NCBI RefSeq assembly: GCF_029784135.1
Contig: NC_073745.1
Span: 85,202,666-85,266,665, forward strand
Length of the DNA stretch: 64,000 nt
Source of the DNA: Toxorhynchites rutilus septentrionalis
Taxonomy: Eukaryota > Arthropoda > Insecta > Diptera > Culicidae
Direction: 5' to 3'
Shown here: piece after piece, positions 1 through 11,288 of the stretch
Layout: the number at the start of each line of letters is the position of its first letter
Position numbering within the stretch: position 1 is the stretch's first letter
Program-made: the position numbers and the translations under genes
Notes under the pieces: generated by a model
What the model was told of the DNA's origin: nothing
The model's database searches: none
Seen by the model: only the letters and a program-made list of their open reading frames with translations

Positions 1-354
1 CTTACCCCTCACATGACTAGGTAGAACGCTCGCCTTGCTTTTCCAAGTTTTCATCGTTATTGTTGTCCAAATTGTGCACAGCTGATTTAGTGGTAATCTT
101 GCACAAATCCGGTCGACGCCGACATCAGATATAACCGGCCCGTGATACGACCTGAGTTCATTGCGCTTTCGTTCTTCGCTCAGAATTAAAAGATCTCAGT
201 TGAGGAGAGGAATACCTCGCGAAATAGCTTTTACACTGCTTATTTTGGAAATACAGGTTGGACTCGATTATCCGGGATTCGATTATCAGGAATTTTAGGA
301 TTATTTTTGGTTTTCGGAAATTTTGAATAATTTGTATAATAATTCCATATTGAA
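1..354. other. Unassigned AT-rich sequence
   Basis: No reading frame, tRNA-like head or clear repeat was recognised here. A short duplicated motif (GATTATCCGGGATTCGATTATCAGG region, 266-290) sits just before the minisatellite array and could be a transposon edge, but I cannot define an element. Confidence 0.3.
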
Positions 355-1470
355 TAGCTAATATGGATGTGAAATGAAAGGGCTTGACTAGTAGAATACA
401 GTTATTTGTGAAAAATGCAAATCTAAGATGGCGGCCACTACAAAATGGCGGATTACATATTTTCTCAGAATCCCATCAATATGGGTATCAAATGAAAGGG
501 CTTGACTAGTAGAACACAGTTATTTATGAAAAATGTAAACCCAAAATGGCCGCCACCACAAGATAGCCCCATGTATTTTTTTTCAAACCCTCATCAATAT
601 GGGTATCAATAGAAAGTTCTTGACTAGTAGAACCTAGCATTAACTTAAAAAGTTTTTCTTAATTATTTTATTTACTAGTTTTTAGTAAATTATCTGTATG
701 ATTAGTATACTTCTTTACATAAACACTATTCAAAAAACTTTTTTTTCAATTTTTATTTCTCACCTTACTTTCTTTGGAATATTTCCATGGTGTACTGTAT
801 TCTATTAGTCAAATCATCTCATTTGATACTGATATAGAGGGGATTGCAAAAAATACATAGTCAACTATTTAGTGGCGGCGACCTTTTTGAATTTATGTTG
901 TTTATTATGTTTCGTGTTCTTCAAGTCATGAAATACGCAGTTTTATAATGACAGTAGAATTAAATGTATTTTCCAAATTTCAGATCAATCATTCAACAGG
1001 AACGGGGTCAATTTTCTATCAATGTGGGACAATCCAACAAACATTCAAACATACATAGAAACAGGTCAAGCTGAATGAAACCAATTAAAAAGTAATCAGT
1101 TGTTTGGGAACAGCGGCTATCTTGGAATTGGATTTTTCATTACCTGATATGTTCTACTAGTCGAGAACTTTATTTTGATACCCATATTGATGAGGTTTTG
1201 AACAATATATATATATACATAAATAACTGTGTTCTACTAGTCAAGCCCTTTCATTTGATATACATATTGATTGGGTTCTGAGAAAATGTGTAATCCGCCA
1301 TTTTGTAGCGGTCGCCATCTTTGATATGTATTTTCCATAAATATTTGTGTTCTACTGGTCAAGCCCTTTAATTCGATACCCATATTGCTAAGGTTTTGGG
1401 AAAGCCCATATTGATGGGATTTTGAGAAAATATGTACATAATCCGCCGATGTGTAGCGGCCGCCCTCTTG
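355..1470. repeat. Inverted pair of ~117-bp minisatellite arrays
   Basis: A unit containing ATGAAAGGGCTTGACTAGTAG followed by AAAATGG-CGCCACNACAA occurs three times on the plus strand (starting near 365, 480 and 599) and three times as its reverse complement (near 1145, 1230 and 1346, reading CTACTAGTCAAGCCCTTTCAT). Spacing is about 115-120 bp. The whole stretch is therefore a degenerate palindrome with tandem units in each arm and about 500 bp between arms. The layout suggests an inverted-repeat transposon or satellite that spread by duplication; no coding sequence is visible. Confidence 0.7.
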
Positions 1471-1612
1471 GATTTTCAATGTCATGGAATACGCAGTTTT
1501 ATAATTACACCAGAGATAAAGATGTGTTCCATAATTTCAGATCAAACGGTCAACAGGAAGGGGGTCAAATTTCTATTAATGTGGTACTGCGCTACAGACA
1601 AAGTTACAAAGT
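920..1612 (+). repeat. Direct repeat pair of ~120 bp (two copies)
   Basis: Copy one (about 925-1045) and copy two (about 1488-1612) share TCATGAAATACGCAGTTTTA-type sequence, a TTTCAGATCAA segment and a GGGGTCAA(A)TTTCTAT(T/C)AATGTGG segment. The last segment recurs at 57473-57500, where it leads directly into the (ACATACAA)n array, so this is probably the terminal part of a dispersed element whose tail is a microsatellite. The element class is unknown. Confidence 0.5.
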
Positions 1613-1629
1613 TCCTTATTGAAAAATTA

Positions 1630-2560
1630 CAATCATTATCCTGTTTATTTTTGTAGTACCTGTCGCTCATTGGTCGCCGAGTAAATGGTAAAAAGCAGAT
1701 CCTTTTTAAGGGAAAACAGACTTACTGTTCATAAACGAATCATTTCATGTGCAACATGTTTCGTAGCTCTAGTGTGTGAGGATCGTGTGCAACAAAAAAT
1801 CACAAGAACAAATTCAAGCAGTACAGAACGTTGAGGATGATCCTCCATCGACCATTGATAGGTATGACGGATCCTTCGGCTGAAGCAGGCCTCGATGTTG
1901 ATAGCAAAGGAATCAGATAAATCTGGTTCTTTGGTCTTGAAAAAGACCGTTTGGTTATGGCTCGTTTGAAGGATCAATCACACTATGGAAAACTTATAAA
2001 TAATACAGGATTTTTTGCACGATGTTAATCATTCAACACTTAGCACTGGAATCGATATATGGCATAAGTTGAGATCATCTGTGCGCACTTAAGCTGCTGT
2101 ACGTAGTTGTATCATGCACCATACAATGCATTTTGAATGGAATTAACACGTTCGTCGCATCACGCGATCCGGCCGAGTTTCTTGCATTTAAGTTATTGAA
2201 TGAATGTCGAATTGATGGCGAATGAACTGCAAAGTTCAAAGCCTCTCTAATACGAACAAGGACGGACAAGGATCCTGTGAAGTTTCGGGCAGATCTGATT
2301 AGTAGCATAGATTTAACGGTACCGTGACAACGGCGTCGTCTTTTTCGGAAAAAAACAAGAAGTGGGTTATATCTATGATATAACCGCAAGGTAAACGTAG
2401 AACTACCGTTGGCTCGTTGGCTTCATTTATTTGAAATTGCATCTGAATCAATTCTAAATGGATGAATGAATGAATATTTTGAAAGATTGCTGAAAGTTTT
2501 TCCTGTTAGTGTGTGGTTTTATGAGTATAAGTATGGAATTGTTATTAACATAAAATTCAT
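1630..2560. other. Unassigned sequence
   Basis: I see no supported gene, RNA or mobile-element boundary. Short open frames on both strands lack recognisable motifs. Confidence 0.3.
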
Positions 2561-2564
2561 GTCT

Positions 2565-4313
2565 TTCGAACTTGTTTATTTATAATGATACTACATCCCA
2601 TTGAGAGGTTAGATCTTCTTCACAATTTTTCGCCAATAATCCCGATCCATGGCTGCAGTTCTCCAACTCCCGGCTGCACCGATTCTTGCCAAGTCCTGCT
2701 CCACCTGGTCCAACCACCTCGCTCGCTGGGCTCCTCTCCTTCTTGTTCCTACCGAATTCGATGCGAACACCATCTTTGCAGGGTTGCTGTCCGGCAATCT
2801 TGCAAAATGCCCTGCCCATCGCACTCGTCCAGCCTTGGCGACTTTCTGAATGCTGGGTTCGCCGTAGAGTTGCGCCAGTTCGTGGTTCATTCTCCTTCTC
2901 CATACTCCGCTTTCCTGTACACCACCGTATATTGTTCTGAGCACTCGGCGTTCGAAAACTTCAAGCGCTTGTGAGTCCTCTTCAAGCATCGTCAATGCTT
3001 CGTGCCCATAGAGAACAACCGGTCGAATTAGGGATTTATACATGGTACACTTCGTACGGGGTCGGAGTTTGTTAGACCTCAATGATTTGTGGAGCCCATA
3101 GTAGGCACGACTTCCATTGACAATGCGTCTTCGAATTTCACGGCTGTTGTTGTTGTCAGTTGTTATCAACGAGACAAGGTAGACAAATTCCTCTACCACC
3201 TCGAGTTCGTCGCCATCGATCACAACACTACTACCAAAAAGAACTCTGTTGTGATCAGTCCCTCCAGCTAGCATGTATTTAGTCTTAGACGCATTGATTC
3301 CAAGCCCAATCAGCCCTGCTTCGTGTTTCAGTCGGGTATACAAGTCGGCTACCGTCGCATGTGTTCTTCCGATTATGTCCACGTCGTCGGCGAAGCAGAT
3401 AAACTGACTAGACTTGTTGAAAATCGTGCCCCGCATGTTGAAGCCCGCTCTCCGCATAACACCTTCCAGCGCCGCGTTGAAGAGCAGACAGGAGAGTCCA
3501 TCGCCTTGTCGAAGTCCCCTGTGAGTCTCAATTGATTCCGACAGCTCACCTGAGATCCGCACACTGCACCGCACACCGTTCATCGTTGCCTGAATCAGTC
3601 TTGTCAGCTTTCGGGGAAAGCCGTGTTCGTCCATGATCCTCCATAGCTGTCGTCGGTCGATTGTATCATATGCGGCCTTGAAGTCGACGAAGATGTGGTG
3701 TGTAGGGACCTGATACTCGCGGCACTTTTTGGAGGATCTGCCGCAGTGTAAAAATCTGGTCCGTCGTCGAGCAACCGGGCATGAATCCGGCCTGATAACT
3801 TCCCACAAATCTACTTACTATTAGCGATAGGCGGCGGAAGAGGATCTGAGACAAAATTTTGTAGGCACCATTCAGGATTGTGATGGCACGATAGTTCCCA
3901 CAATCCAACTTGTCGCCTTTTTTATAGATGGGGCAGATTACCCCGTCCTTCCACTCCTCCGGTAGCTGTTCTGTGTCCCAGATCCTGACTATCAACCGGT
4001 GCATACACTCTACAATTTTTCTCCGACCTCCCTTGAAGAGCTCCGCTACGAGGCCATCATTACCAGCTGCTTTGTGGTTCTTGAGCTGATTAATGGCCTC
4101 CTTAACACCAGTGTAGCCCTCCTCAACGCCGTCTTGGTCTCCTGTCTGCGCGCTGTTCAGGTGTTCATCGTAGTGCTGCCTCCACCTTTCGATCACCTCG
4201 CGTTCGTTCGTCAAGATGCCTCCTTCCTTGTTTCTGCACATTTCGGCCCGCGGCACAAAGCCTTTGTGCGAGGCGTTTAGTTTCTTGAAGAACTTCCGCG
4301 ATTCTCGAGAACG
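2565..4313 (-). pseudogene. Non-LTR retrotransposon reverse transcriptase, C-terminal half (broken)
   Basis: Read on the minus strand, this encodes the RT and C-terminal region of a non-LTR retrotransposon. The N-terminal part (4313 down to about 3720) has the motifs KAAGNDG, CPIYKKGDK, NYRAITIL and SYQAGF. The second part (about 3720 to 2609) has FVDFKAAYDTID (palm motif A), GLRQGDGLSC (motif B), FADDVDIIG (catalytic ADD), NASKTKYM, and the C-terminal RRMNHEL and RVRWAGH motifs. The two parts lie in different frames: a single-base indel in an A-run near 3725-3730 breaks the protein. The stop is at 2609-2611, and only about 40 bp of 3' sequence (with AATAAAC) follows. Upstream, the copy is interrupted at 4313 by a separate insertion and resumes at 6246-6575. 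The clade is probably RTE-like, but I am not certain. Confidence 0.85.
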
Positions 4314-6245
4314 GATTTTTTCTGTTATTTCGGTGGTGTGATTAAAACGTTTTATTTCCAAACCGGTCCGAAAACCTTTTTTCAAAGAGATCGAAAGATC
4401 CTTTGTACATGTTTTATTAGATTTCTATTACATGAAGTGGAGTGAAATGCTGCAATAGAAAGTGGTGAAGTTTAGCGATTCAGTGTCTTAAGCGTTCATT
4501 TTTGCATATTTCCTGCATGGACACGCGCAAATATTTATATGTGTGTGTGGAGTGCAGAGAAGTTTACAGTGAGAATATTGGGCTGCATCAGAGAATGAAA
4601 CCCGCATTTACACCAGTGACGTGATGAATACAATCAGGCTAAGTCTCTTCATGTTATGCTCCTTCTCTTAGTCTCTCTATTTCTCTTCATCTGTAACTCT
4701 CGTTTGCTCAGATCTTTCGTGACAGTAGAGGTCCGATGGAGGAATAGGCAGTGTTATTTAGAATTGTTAGATATGATTTGGCAACAACAAGTGTGTTCTC
4801 GCAAAAAAGCTATTTTTCGTTTCCAACATAGCTTTTGATAGCGGACTTCATATGCTTTTAAGAAAAAATGCTTTGCTGGACCGCTGGACATTTGATACTC
4901 AAATAATAAAGCAGCGAAAGGAAAATTTTGAATATATTTTTAATTTCGTATGTTCGTTTACACTTTCATCTGTGTATGCAGCTATGAATAATTGAGACAG
5001 GAGATATTGCGCGTGTTTTTCCATACACTCTCCCAAAAGTCTAGCAGTTTTCTCTCGTAAGAAATGCCGCGCAATGATGGTGGTGTGCATAATTTAATGT
5101 GCAATGTGTCAAGGAACGACGGAAGTTATTCAGGAAGAATGGATATAAGCATGAAACAGTTTTGGGGAGCAGATGAAAAGAGAGTAGCTAGTGATACCCG
5201 ATTTTTTTTTTTAATTAATCGTTCAACAGTTAATCGCGTTGACGGCATTGAGTTTCGTTTGCGAGTTTATGGGAGCGTCGGAGATGGTGATTGAATTTCA
5301 GGATAAAACTGCAGCGGCCGTACGTTTTTTTTTCTCTAGGTTTGAATCGGTTATTCGAAATTATTCGTTCGCATCGATTATTGGTTGCACAGTGTTCGTT
5401 CGATTAATAATCGATTTCTGTGGGAATTATTCTATTAATCGATTAATCGAACGATTATCGGGGATCATTAGGAGTAGCGTTCCGGATTGAAGTGTGATAC
5501 AGAGGGCCTCATTACGAGCGTCGGTGGGGGCGAGATGTTTTGTATGCAAGGTTATATACACTTCATCTCGTTTTCACCGTGAGGTGATGTTCGTGATCAA
5601 GCTCAGAGTATGTGTGATGAATAACAGAACATATCGCCGGATCGGTTGGCCTTGGAGGAGTTTTCTCGGTTACCTTATCAGGTTTCCCACTATTGAATCT
5701 CCGCCAAGGCGATTGAATACCGATGAAAGGTATATCGAATGAATACTAGAATATATTAATATAATATATTATATAAAATGTATCAATTTTTAAGGTTTTC
5801 CTTCTCAGGATACCTAAAGATAATCTATGCCGCGTGTTGTAACACATGAGATTTCCGGATTTTTGTTTTGTCGAGAGGTCAATTGTTCGCATTTACATAA
5901 TCACATCACTTACCGCAGTGAATCCTGATTTTTCTTAACCATTCCCACTAACAACAATCCCTCCCATGATAAACGCTAGGGAACCACGCTATAGAGGCGA
6001 CCCTTCTGGCCTTCGGGCGGCGAATATCATACTAACATTCCTTCCCATCCCCTGGTGACTGTAAGGACGTGGCCGGCGTCGTTATTGACAATTTAAAGCT
6101 CGAATCACCGAAAATTGCACAAGTCCCAAGCGTCATTCTGTGTGTTCTTTGTGCAATTTGGTTGGTTCAGGTCAATCACGGAGAGCAACTACGAATTGTA
6201 CAGTCTACCCAAGCTCAAGCTCAAGCTCAAGCTCAGCTCAAGCTC
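4314..6245 (+). mobile_element. Insertion with CAAGCT-repeat 3' tail, splitting the minus-strand LINE
   Basis: The 26 bp starting AAGAACTTCCGCG occur at 4288-4313 and again at 6246-6271, and the interrupted LINE continues on the far side. This is what target-primed insertion of a retroelement with a long target-site duplication produces. The inserted strand ends in (CAAGCT)n at about 6208-6245. Its last ~350 bp (5895-6245) recur at 21513-21870 (minus) and 49120-49466 (plus). No coding region is seen, so the first 1.5 kb may include other inserted DNA. It could be a 5'-truncated LINE or a long SINE-like element; the family is not recognised. Confidence 0.7.
5515..5605. repeat. Half copy of small hairpin MITE
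   Basis: Contains TGCAAGGTTATATACACTTCATCTCGTTTTCACCGTGA-type sequence matching one arm of the small palindromic repeats at 6672-6755 and 25515-25607 (AAGGTTATATA core, arm TTTTCACCGTGAAGTGA). Confidence 0.55.
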
Positions 6246-6575
6246 AAGAACTTCCGCGATTCTCGAGAACGATAAAGCAGCTCCATCTCCTCACACTCTT
6301 TCTCTTCCAGGCGGCGCTTTTTTCCCGAAAGAGTTGTGTTTGCTGCCTTCGTTTCAGTCTGTATCGTTCCACGTTTTGTCGAGTCGCTCGTTGCAGCATG
6401 GCTCGGCACTCGTCGTCAAACCATTCGTTCCGTTGTCCTCGTTGTTCATACCCGATGACGTTCTCTGCTGTGCTGCTAATTGCTGATTTTAAGGAGTTCC
6501 AGCATTCATGGAGGGGAACAGCATCCAGTTCGAACTTGTTGGTGGTCTCGAAACGAACCGATGGAATTTGAGTGG
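6246..6575 (-). pseudogene. Upstream (pre-RT) part of the same split LINE
   Basis: On the minus strand the sequence reads into a linker domain with WFDDECRAML, RQNVERYR, LFRKKRRLEEKECEEM and RSRESRKF. The last of these overlaps the 26-bp duplication shared with 4288-4313, where the downstream RT region continues (SRESRKFFKKL). This is therefore the N-terminal continuation of the 2565-4313 LINE. The upstream endonuclease domain is not visible beyond about 6575, so the element is 5'-truncated or decayed there. Confidence 0.75.
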
Positions 6576-6639
6576 CCTTGTAAAACCAACTGAAGATGTA
6601 TTATACATGATTCATTTTTGTTTTCGTGCGAATAACACG

Positions 6640-7640
6640 AGATTTTTCATGATCACTCCATGCGCCGAATAGAAACTGAGGGCGTCACTTCACGGTGAAA
6701 ACGAAATAAAGTCTATATAACCTTGCATAAAATTCATTTCGTTTTTATCGTGATGTGGCAATTTTTCATGATTGTTCCATGCGAAAGCAGAAGAACAGAA
6801 ACTGATGCTATTGACGAATTTACGTTAGATTTACAACCAGATGGCGCAGCGAGTAAAATGATGATGTTTTATTCAATTTTTTAGGAAAATAAGAATTTAT
6901 CTTCAATTTTCCTGATTTCACGTATTCTTTCTAGGCTAAAAAGGTTGGAAAATCGCCATTTTACAATGTGGTATGTATATTTTGAAAAATGGCTTGGTAT
7001 AAGTATTGCAACTCATATATTTTCAACTAGATAAACGATGAGTAGCACGTGTTGCGCTAAAAATACTGCAACTTCTTCTTATATCGGCCCTTACATTATC
7101 AATGATATAATCCAACTTAATATGATATCGATTTCATCACCATTATCCATAGTATTCATAACCTGTATGCAAACTCAAAATTTTCGAAGATTATCAATGA
7201 TTTTGGTCCAATCGCGTGTTGAAATCATCGTTAATATAACTAATTTTCTTACCATATACTGAAGACATTTAATGGTTGAAATGAATCCAAATAGAAATAA
7301 AATGAATAATCACGACCGAATCTTGCTTTTCAGTGAGTAGAATAAAAATTAGGTGTTGCATGAACTGATTTAGCTTTGCGTAAATTCGTCAATTGGATTG
7401 CATCACGGGAACACCAAGTCGAATGCGTAAATGCGAATATTCCTTCGCTTGGACGCATTCACACGCAAACAATTTTTCATGACTGTTCCATGCGAAAGCA
7501 GAACAGAAATTGATGCGAGTAAAAGTACTCACGCCTTGCATGTGTCCGCAATGGTTTCCCAAACACTAATGCAAGCGAGCAAAAGAAGTCGCAGCTTGCA
7601 TGTATTCGCTATGACGGTTTCTCCAGGTGCCTAGATTTTG
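6640..7640 (+). repeat. Diverged repeated segments with small hairpin MITE
   Basis: The motif AATTTTTCATGA-YYGTTCCATGCG followed by ~AACAGAAACTGA occurs near 6643 (partial), 6760 and 7471. Between the first two lies a palindromic MITE (6672-6755) with arms GTCACTTCACGGTGAAAACG and its diverged complement. The segments at 7500-7620 contain two further related units (GCGAGTAAAAGTACTCACGCC / GCGAGCAAAAGAAGTCGCAGC). No gene is supported. Confidence 0.5.
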
Positions 7641-8027
7641 CGTCCGTGTTCGGGAGCACATTGCGATCACCAATCATCATCAATGAGCAATGATGATTTC
7701 AATAGCTTGCTTTCAAAGCAATTTTTAAGCTATTGAAACGATTTTTTGGACTAAAAAGTGACAATCATGTAACTCGTTGACATTTTATCTTCCGGGTGAT
7801 GTGATTATTATACCGCTCCATTCAGCCGGTAAAGAGGTATTAACGTGCGAAACCTTGCACTCCACCGTCACTCTCTCGTTTTCGAAACTTTGAACTTACA
7901 CCCCGGTACAGAAATGAAAGACGTAGTCCTACGAAAAAACGAAAAAATTATAAATAACTGTAATTTATCGGAAAACGAATTGATAAGCAGCAATTTTTAA
8001 TTATTATTATTATTATTATTTTATTTT
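7641..8027. other. Unassigned; ends in a (TTA)n microsatellite
   Basis: No gene seen. A TTATTATTAT run occupies about 8001-8026, immediately before the target-site duplication of the SINE at 8038. Confidence 0.4.
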
Positions 8028-8037
8028 ATCCGACGTT

Positions 8038-8313
8038 CTTCTTCTTCTTCAATGGCGCTAACGTTCCTAGAGGAACTTCGCCGTCTCAACGTAGTATTAC
8101 TTGCGTCATTTTTATTAGTACTTAGTTGAGATTTCTATGCCAAATAACATGCCTTGAATGCATTCTGAGTGGCAAGCTCTAGAATACGCGTGATCACAGT
8201 GCAAGTCGGAGGAAATTTCTTTGACGAAAAATTCCCCCGACCAGAACGGGAATCGAACCCGAACACCCGGAATGTTAGTTGTGACGCTAACCACTCGGCC
8301 AAGGGAGCACCAA
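8038..8313 (-). mobile_element. Feilai-like tRNA-derived SINE
   Basis: On the minus strand it starts GGTGCTCCCTTGGCCGAGTGG (RNA polymerase III A-box) and has GGGTTCGATTCCC (B-box). A conserved body follows, ending in a CTTCTT (plus-strand) triplet tail. A perfect 10-bp duplication, ATCCGACGTT, flanks it at 8028-8037 and 8314-8323. Near-identical copies lie at 31421-31694 and, 5'-truncated, at 40569-40762. The match to Feilai is from memory of that family; the tRNA-derived SINE assignment itself is secure. Confidence 0.88.
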
Positions 8314-8329
8314 ATCCGACGTTACATGG

Positions 8330-9640
8330 TCTTAATGAATATAATCTTATTCTAATTTCTTCGGAGCCTTGTGCAGAACTGAGCTGAGTTTCAGTACAAG
8401 GCTTAGTAGCTTGGCAGCAAAAACGGCTTTCGCATTTTTTCTCCTTCGTTCCAGTGTCTCCAATCCCAACAGTTGGCACATGTCCTGGTAGCGCGGCAGA
8501 TTGACAGGATAATTCCACGGCAAGTCGCGAAGCTTTTTTTTTACGAATTTCACGAGTTTACGCTGAAGGGCTTCTAAGCGATCAGCTACGGTACTATGAA
8601 ACGGATCCCAAATGATTGAACCCGTCTCAAGAATGGGACGAACCAAACTGACAGTGATTTCTGAGTGTTAGGATCTTTGAATTCTTATGTCACCTTTCCA
8701 ACGAAACCAAGTTGCCTTCGTGTTCTCGCAATTATTTCTGAATAATGGTTCCTAAATGTCAGATGTCAGGTTCCTAAATGTCAGGCTCCAAAGTGATTCC
8801 AAGGTCGCGCACCGTCTGTACACGAGTCAGGGTAGTCCCGTTGATAGCGTACTCGAATTGTAGGGGGGCCTTTTTGCGATGGAAGCTGTCCACTTGTTTG
8901 CGCAAACCAATACTTCGAAGACAGATCGAGGTAAACTCAATGACGTTTGTGGTCACACTTCTTCCGGGGTAGAAACCATGCTGGTTTGTAGAAATATGAC
9001 CTTTTGTTCTGTTGAACATAAAGTTGGAAACGATGATCCCTATTAATTTCGAACATGCACAGAGAGAAGTGATCCCAAGATAGCATCTGACATCAGTTTT
9101 GCTTCCCTTCTTGTGGACAGGAAACATGTACGATAATTTCCAGTCGGTCGAGAGTTTGACCAAGGTTATTGACAAATTGAATATGCGCAGCAATGAGTTC
9201 ATGAGTTGAACGGAGCATTTTTTTATTACACATTCAGGAATTCCATCTTGACCGGGACTGTTCGACGACTTTAGCTTCTTAACAGCTGCAATAGACTCTG
9301 CAGATGAGACCTCGAACGTGTCCAACTCGATCACGTCATTTGGGGTGAAGTCAAGTGGGTCTACGGAATCTGCATTTGCAGGCGTAACTTCGAAAACAGA
9401 GCGAAAGAATTCGGCGAAAAGTTCACACTTCTCCAAACTAGTGTTAGCGACTCTTTGATCCAGGGATAAGCAGGTTGGAAGGCCAGTCTCCTTTCGTTTC
9501 GAATTTATAAAATTCCAGAATGATTTTGGATTTCGTCTGAGGTTCCTTCCGATAGATCTGGAGTATTTGCGGTAAAGTTGGTCGTTCAAGTACCTGTTAT
9601 GGCGGCTAGCTGTGTGGAATTGGGACACCGTTTCATTTCA
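8330..9640 (-). pseudogene. Degraded Jockey/CR1-like LINE reverse transcriptase
   Basis: The minus strand encodes RT N-terminal motifs (NPKSFWNFINSKR, SNSPGQDGIPECV, WKLSYMFPVHKKG, NQHGFYPGRS) between 9628 and about 8950. It then jumps directly to a post-catalytic segment (APLQFEYAINGTTL, TVRDLGITL) and, in another frame, to a C-terminal segment at 8646-8347 (SIIWDPFHSTVADRLEALQRK, LPRYQDMCQLLGLETLERRR). The palm core with the catalytic YADD is missing, apparently deleted around 8920-8950. There are also frame breaks between 8650 and 8770. It is dead and 5'-truncated near 9640, where the I-group LINE begins. Confidence 0.8.
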
Positions 9641-9728
9641 TTCGCATTGGTGTGCGATTTAGGTATAATATATATTAGGTTTAGAAATACAAAAAAAATA
9701 AAAATTATATTATTTTATATCTGCCGTA

Positions 9729-11288
9729 ATGGCAGAAGGTCATGTTGACATGGAGATTGAAACTACTGTTTCCTCCTCACTAGCTACAACGGGGGCTGGG
9801 AAGTCGCTTAAACGCGTTCCCCCCTCAGAAGATGTCTCTTCAGAGAAAAAGGTATTCTACCTTAACAAGCCCCCCTCAAGAAAATTGGCAAACTTTTCCT
9901 CTTCGCCCCCTCAATCTCCCGCTCCCGCTTCCGCTCTACTACCGAACTTGCCTCCCAGCCCTACTATTCCTGATCCCGCTCAACAATCGACCTCGTCCTC
10001 CCCCTCAGTTGTTTCCTCTCCTCGTGTCAAGGTCTATCCAGACGATGCACTTGGAGCTGGTCCATGGGTTGTTTTTTTCCGGCCTAAACCAAAAGGAAAG
10101 TCAATTAATGTCATTCAGGTTTCGAAAGATCTGGCAAGATTATATTCCTCCGTGGTCGAAATCTCTAAGGTTAGACCGAACAAACTGCGTGTTGTCGTGA
10201 GTGATCGGAAACATGCGAATGCAATTGTGATCGACGAGAGATTCTCCCTAGAGTATCGCGTCTACGTGCCCTCCCATGACGTAGAAATCTCGGGGGTGGT
10301 AACTGAAACTGGTCTGACGTGCGAAATGATAAAAGAAGGAGTTGGTAAATTTAAAAGACTCCCGTTGGTGGGTGTTAAAATTTTGGACAGCCGCCAAGTA
10401 TCCCAAGAAGAGGGAAAAACTAAATTCACGCCGTCAGACTCGTTTCGAGTATCTTTTGCTGGTGCCGCCCTCCCTGACTACGTTATGGTGGACAAATTGA
10501 GACTACCTGTGCGACTCTTCGTGCCAAAGCCCATGACTTGCAACAAATGCAAGTCAGTTGGTCACACTTCAGATTATTGTGCCAACAAGGAGCACTGTGC
10601 CACTTGCGGAGAGCAACATGAGGGGAAATCCTGCAGTGCGATTGAGCATAAATGTCCATATTGCGGGGGATCCCCACACGAGGTCTCAGTTTGTGAAACT
10701 TACAAGAGTCGCTGGGAGAAACAGAAGCGCTCTTTGAAGGAACGCTCGAAACGCACTTTTGCGGATATTTTAAAGGGCGCTTCTCCACTGGCCCAACAAC
10801 AACAACCAATCAACACACAAAATGTCTTCGCCACGTTGCCCGTTGACGAAATGGAAGCGGACACAGCTAACGGGGGCACACCGTTCATTTTCCAAGGGAA
10901 TCCCCGGCGCAAAAATGTGACCACTCCCAAAGTTCAAGGATAAGCCCCTCCGGTGATACCCCCTGTTAGCATGCTTAAAAAATCGAGTGCAGCGGACAAG
11001 TAAAATCAGGTTCCTCCTGGTTTCCGTGGGAATTATTCACCTTTGAATGGCCCACCACTCGAGGGGACATCAAAAACCCCGACTGTCCCTGTTTTTCCGT
11101 CCAGTTCAACTTCCCAATCGGGATTTATAAAGTTGTCTGACCTTTTGGACCAAATCTTCAAGTGTTTTAATGTTTCCGACTCCATCAGAACCATTGTCAT
11201 TTCAATGCTTCCAGTATTAAAGACAATTTTGCAACAATTGATGCAAACATGGCCCCTCCTTGCAATTATTATCTCTCTTGATGTCTAA
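9729..11288 (+). pseudogene. I-group LINE ORF1 (gag-like nucleic-acid-binding protein), two nonsense codons
   Basis: The frame runs for 519 codons from ATG 9729 to the TAA at 11286-11288, interrupted by in-frame TAA codons at 10941-10943 and 11001-11003. A Ser/Pro-rich N-terminus (to about residue 100) precedes a globular domain and three cysteine-rich zinc knuckles (CNKCKSVGHTSDYC, CATCGEQHEGKSC, CPYCGGSPHEVSVC; residues about 268-325). A basic stretch follows, then a C-terminal hydrophobic segment (FIKLSDLLDQIFKCF to LPVLKTILQQL). The protein would coat element RNA and form the ribonucleoprotein. Its stop overlaps the ORF2 start (ATGTCTAA), giving an 8-bp overlap that suggests coupled translation. 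Confidence 0.85.

Noticed and set aside
2585..2974. Plus-strand frames opposite the LINE RT
   Set aside because: Shadow frames of the GC-rich RT coding sequence on the minus strand.
8169..8387. Short plus-strand frame including RPERESNPNTRNVSCDANH
   Set aside because: It is the translation of the SINE's B-box region on the opposite strand.
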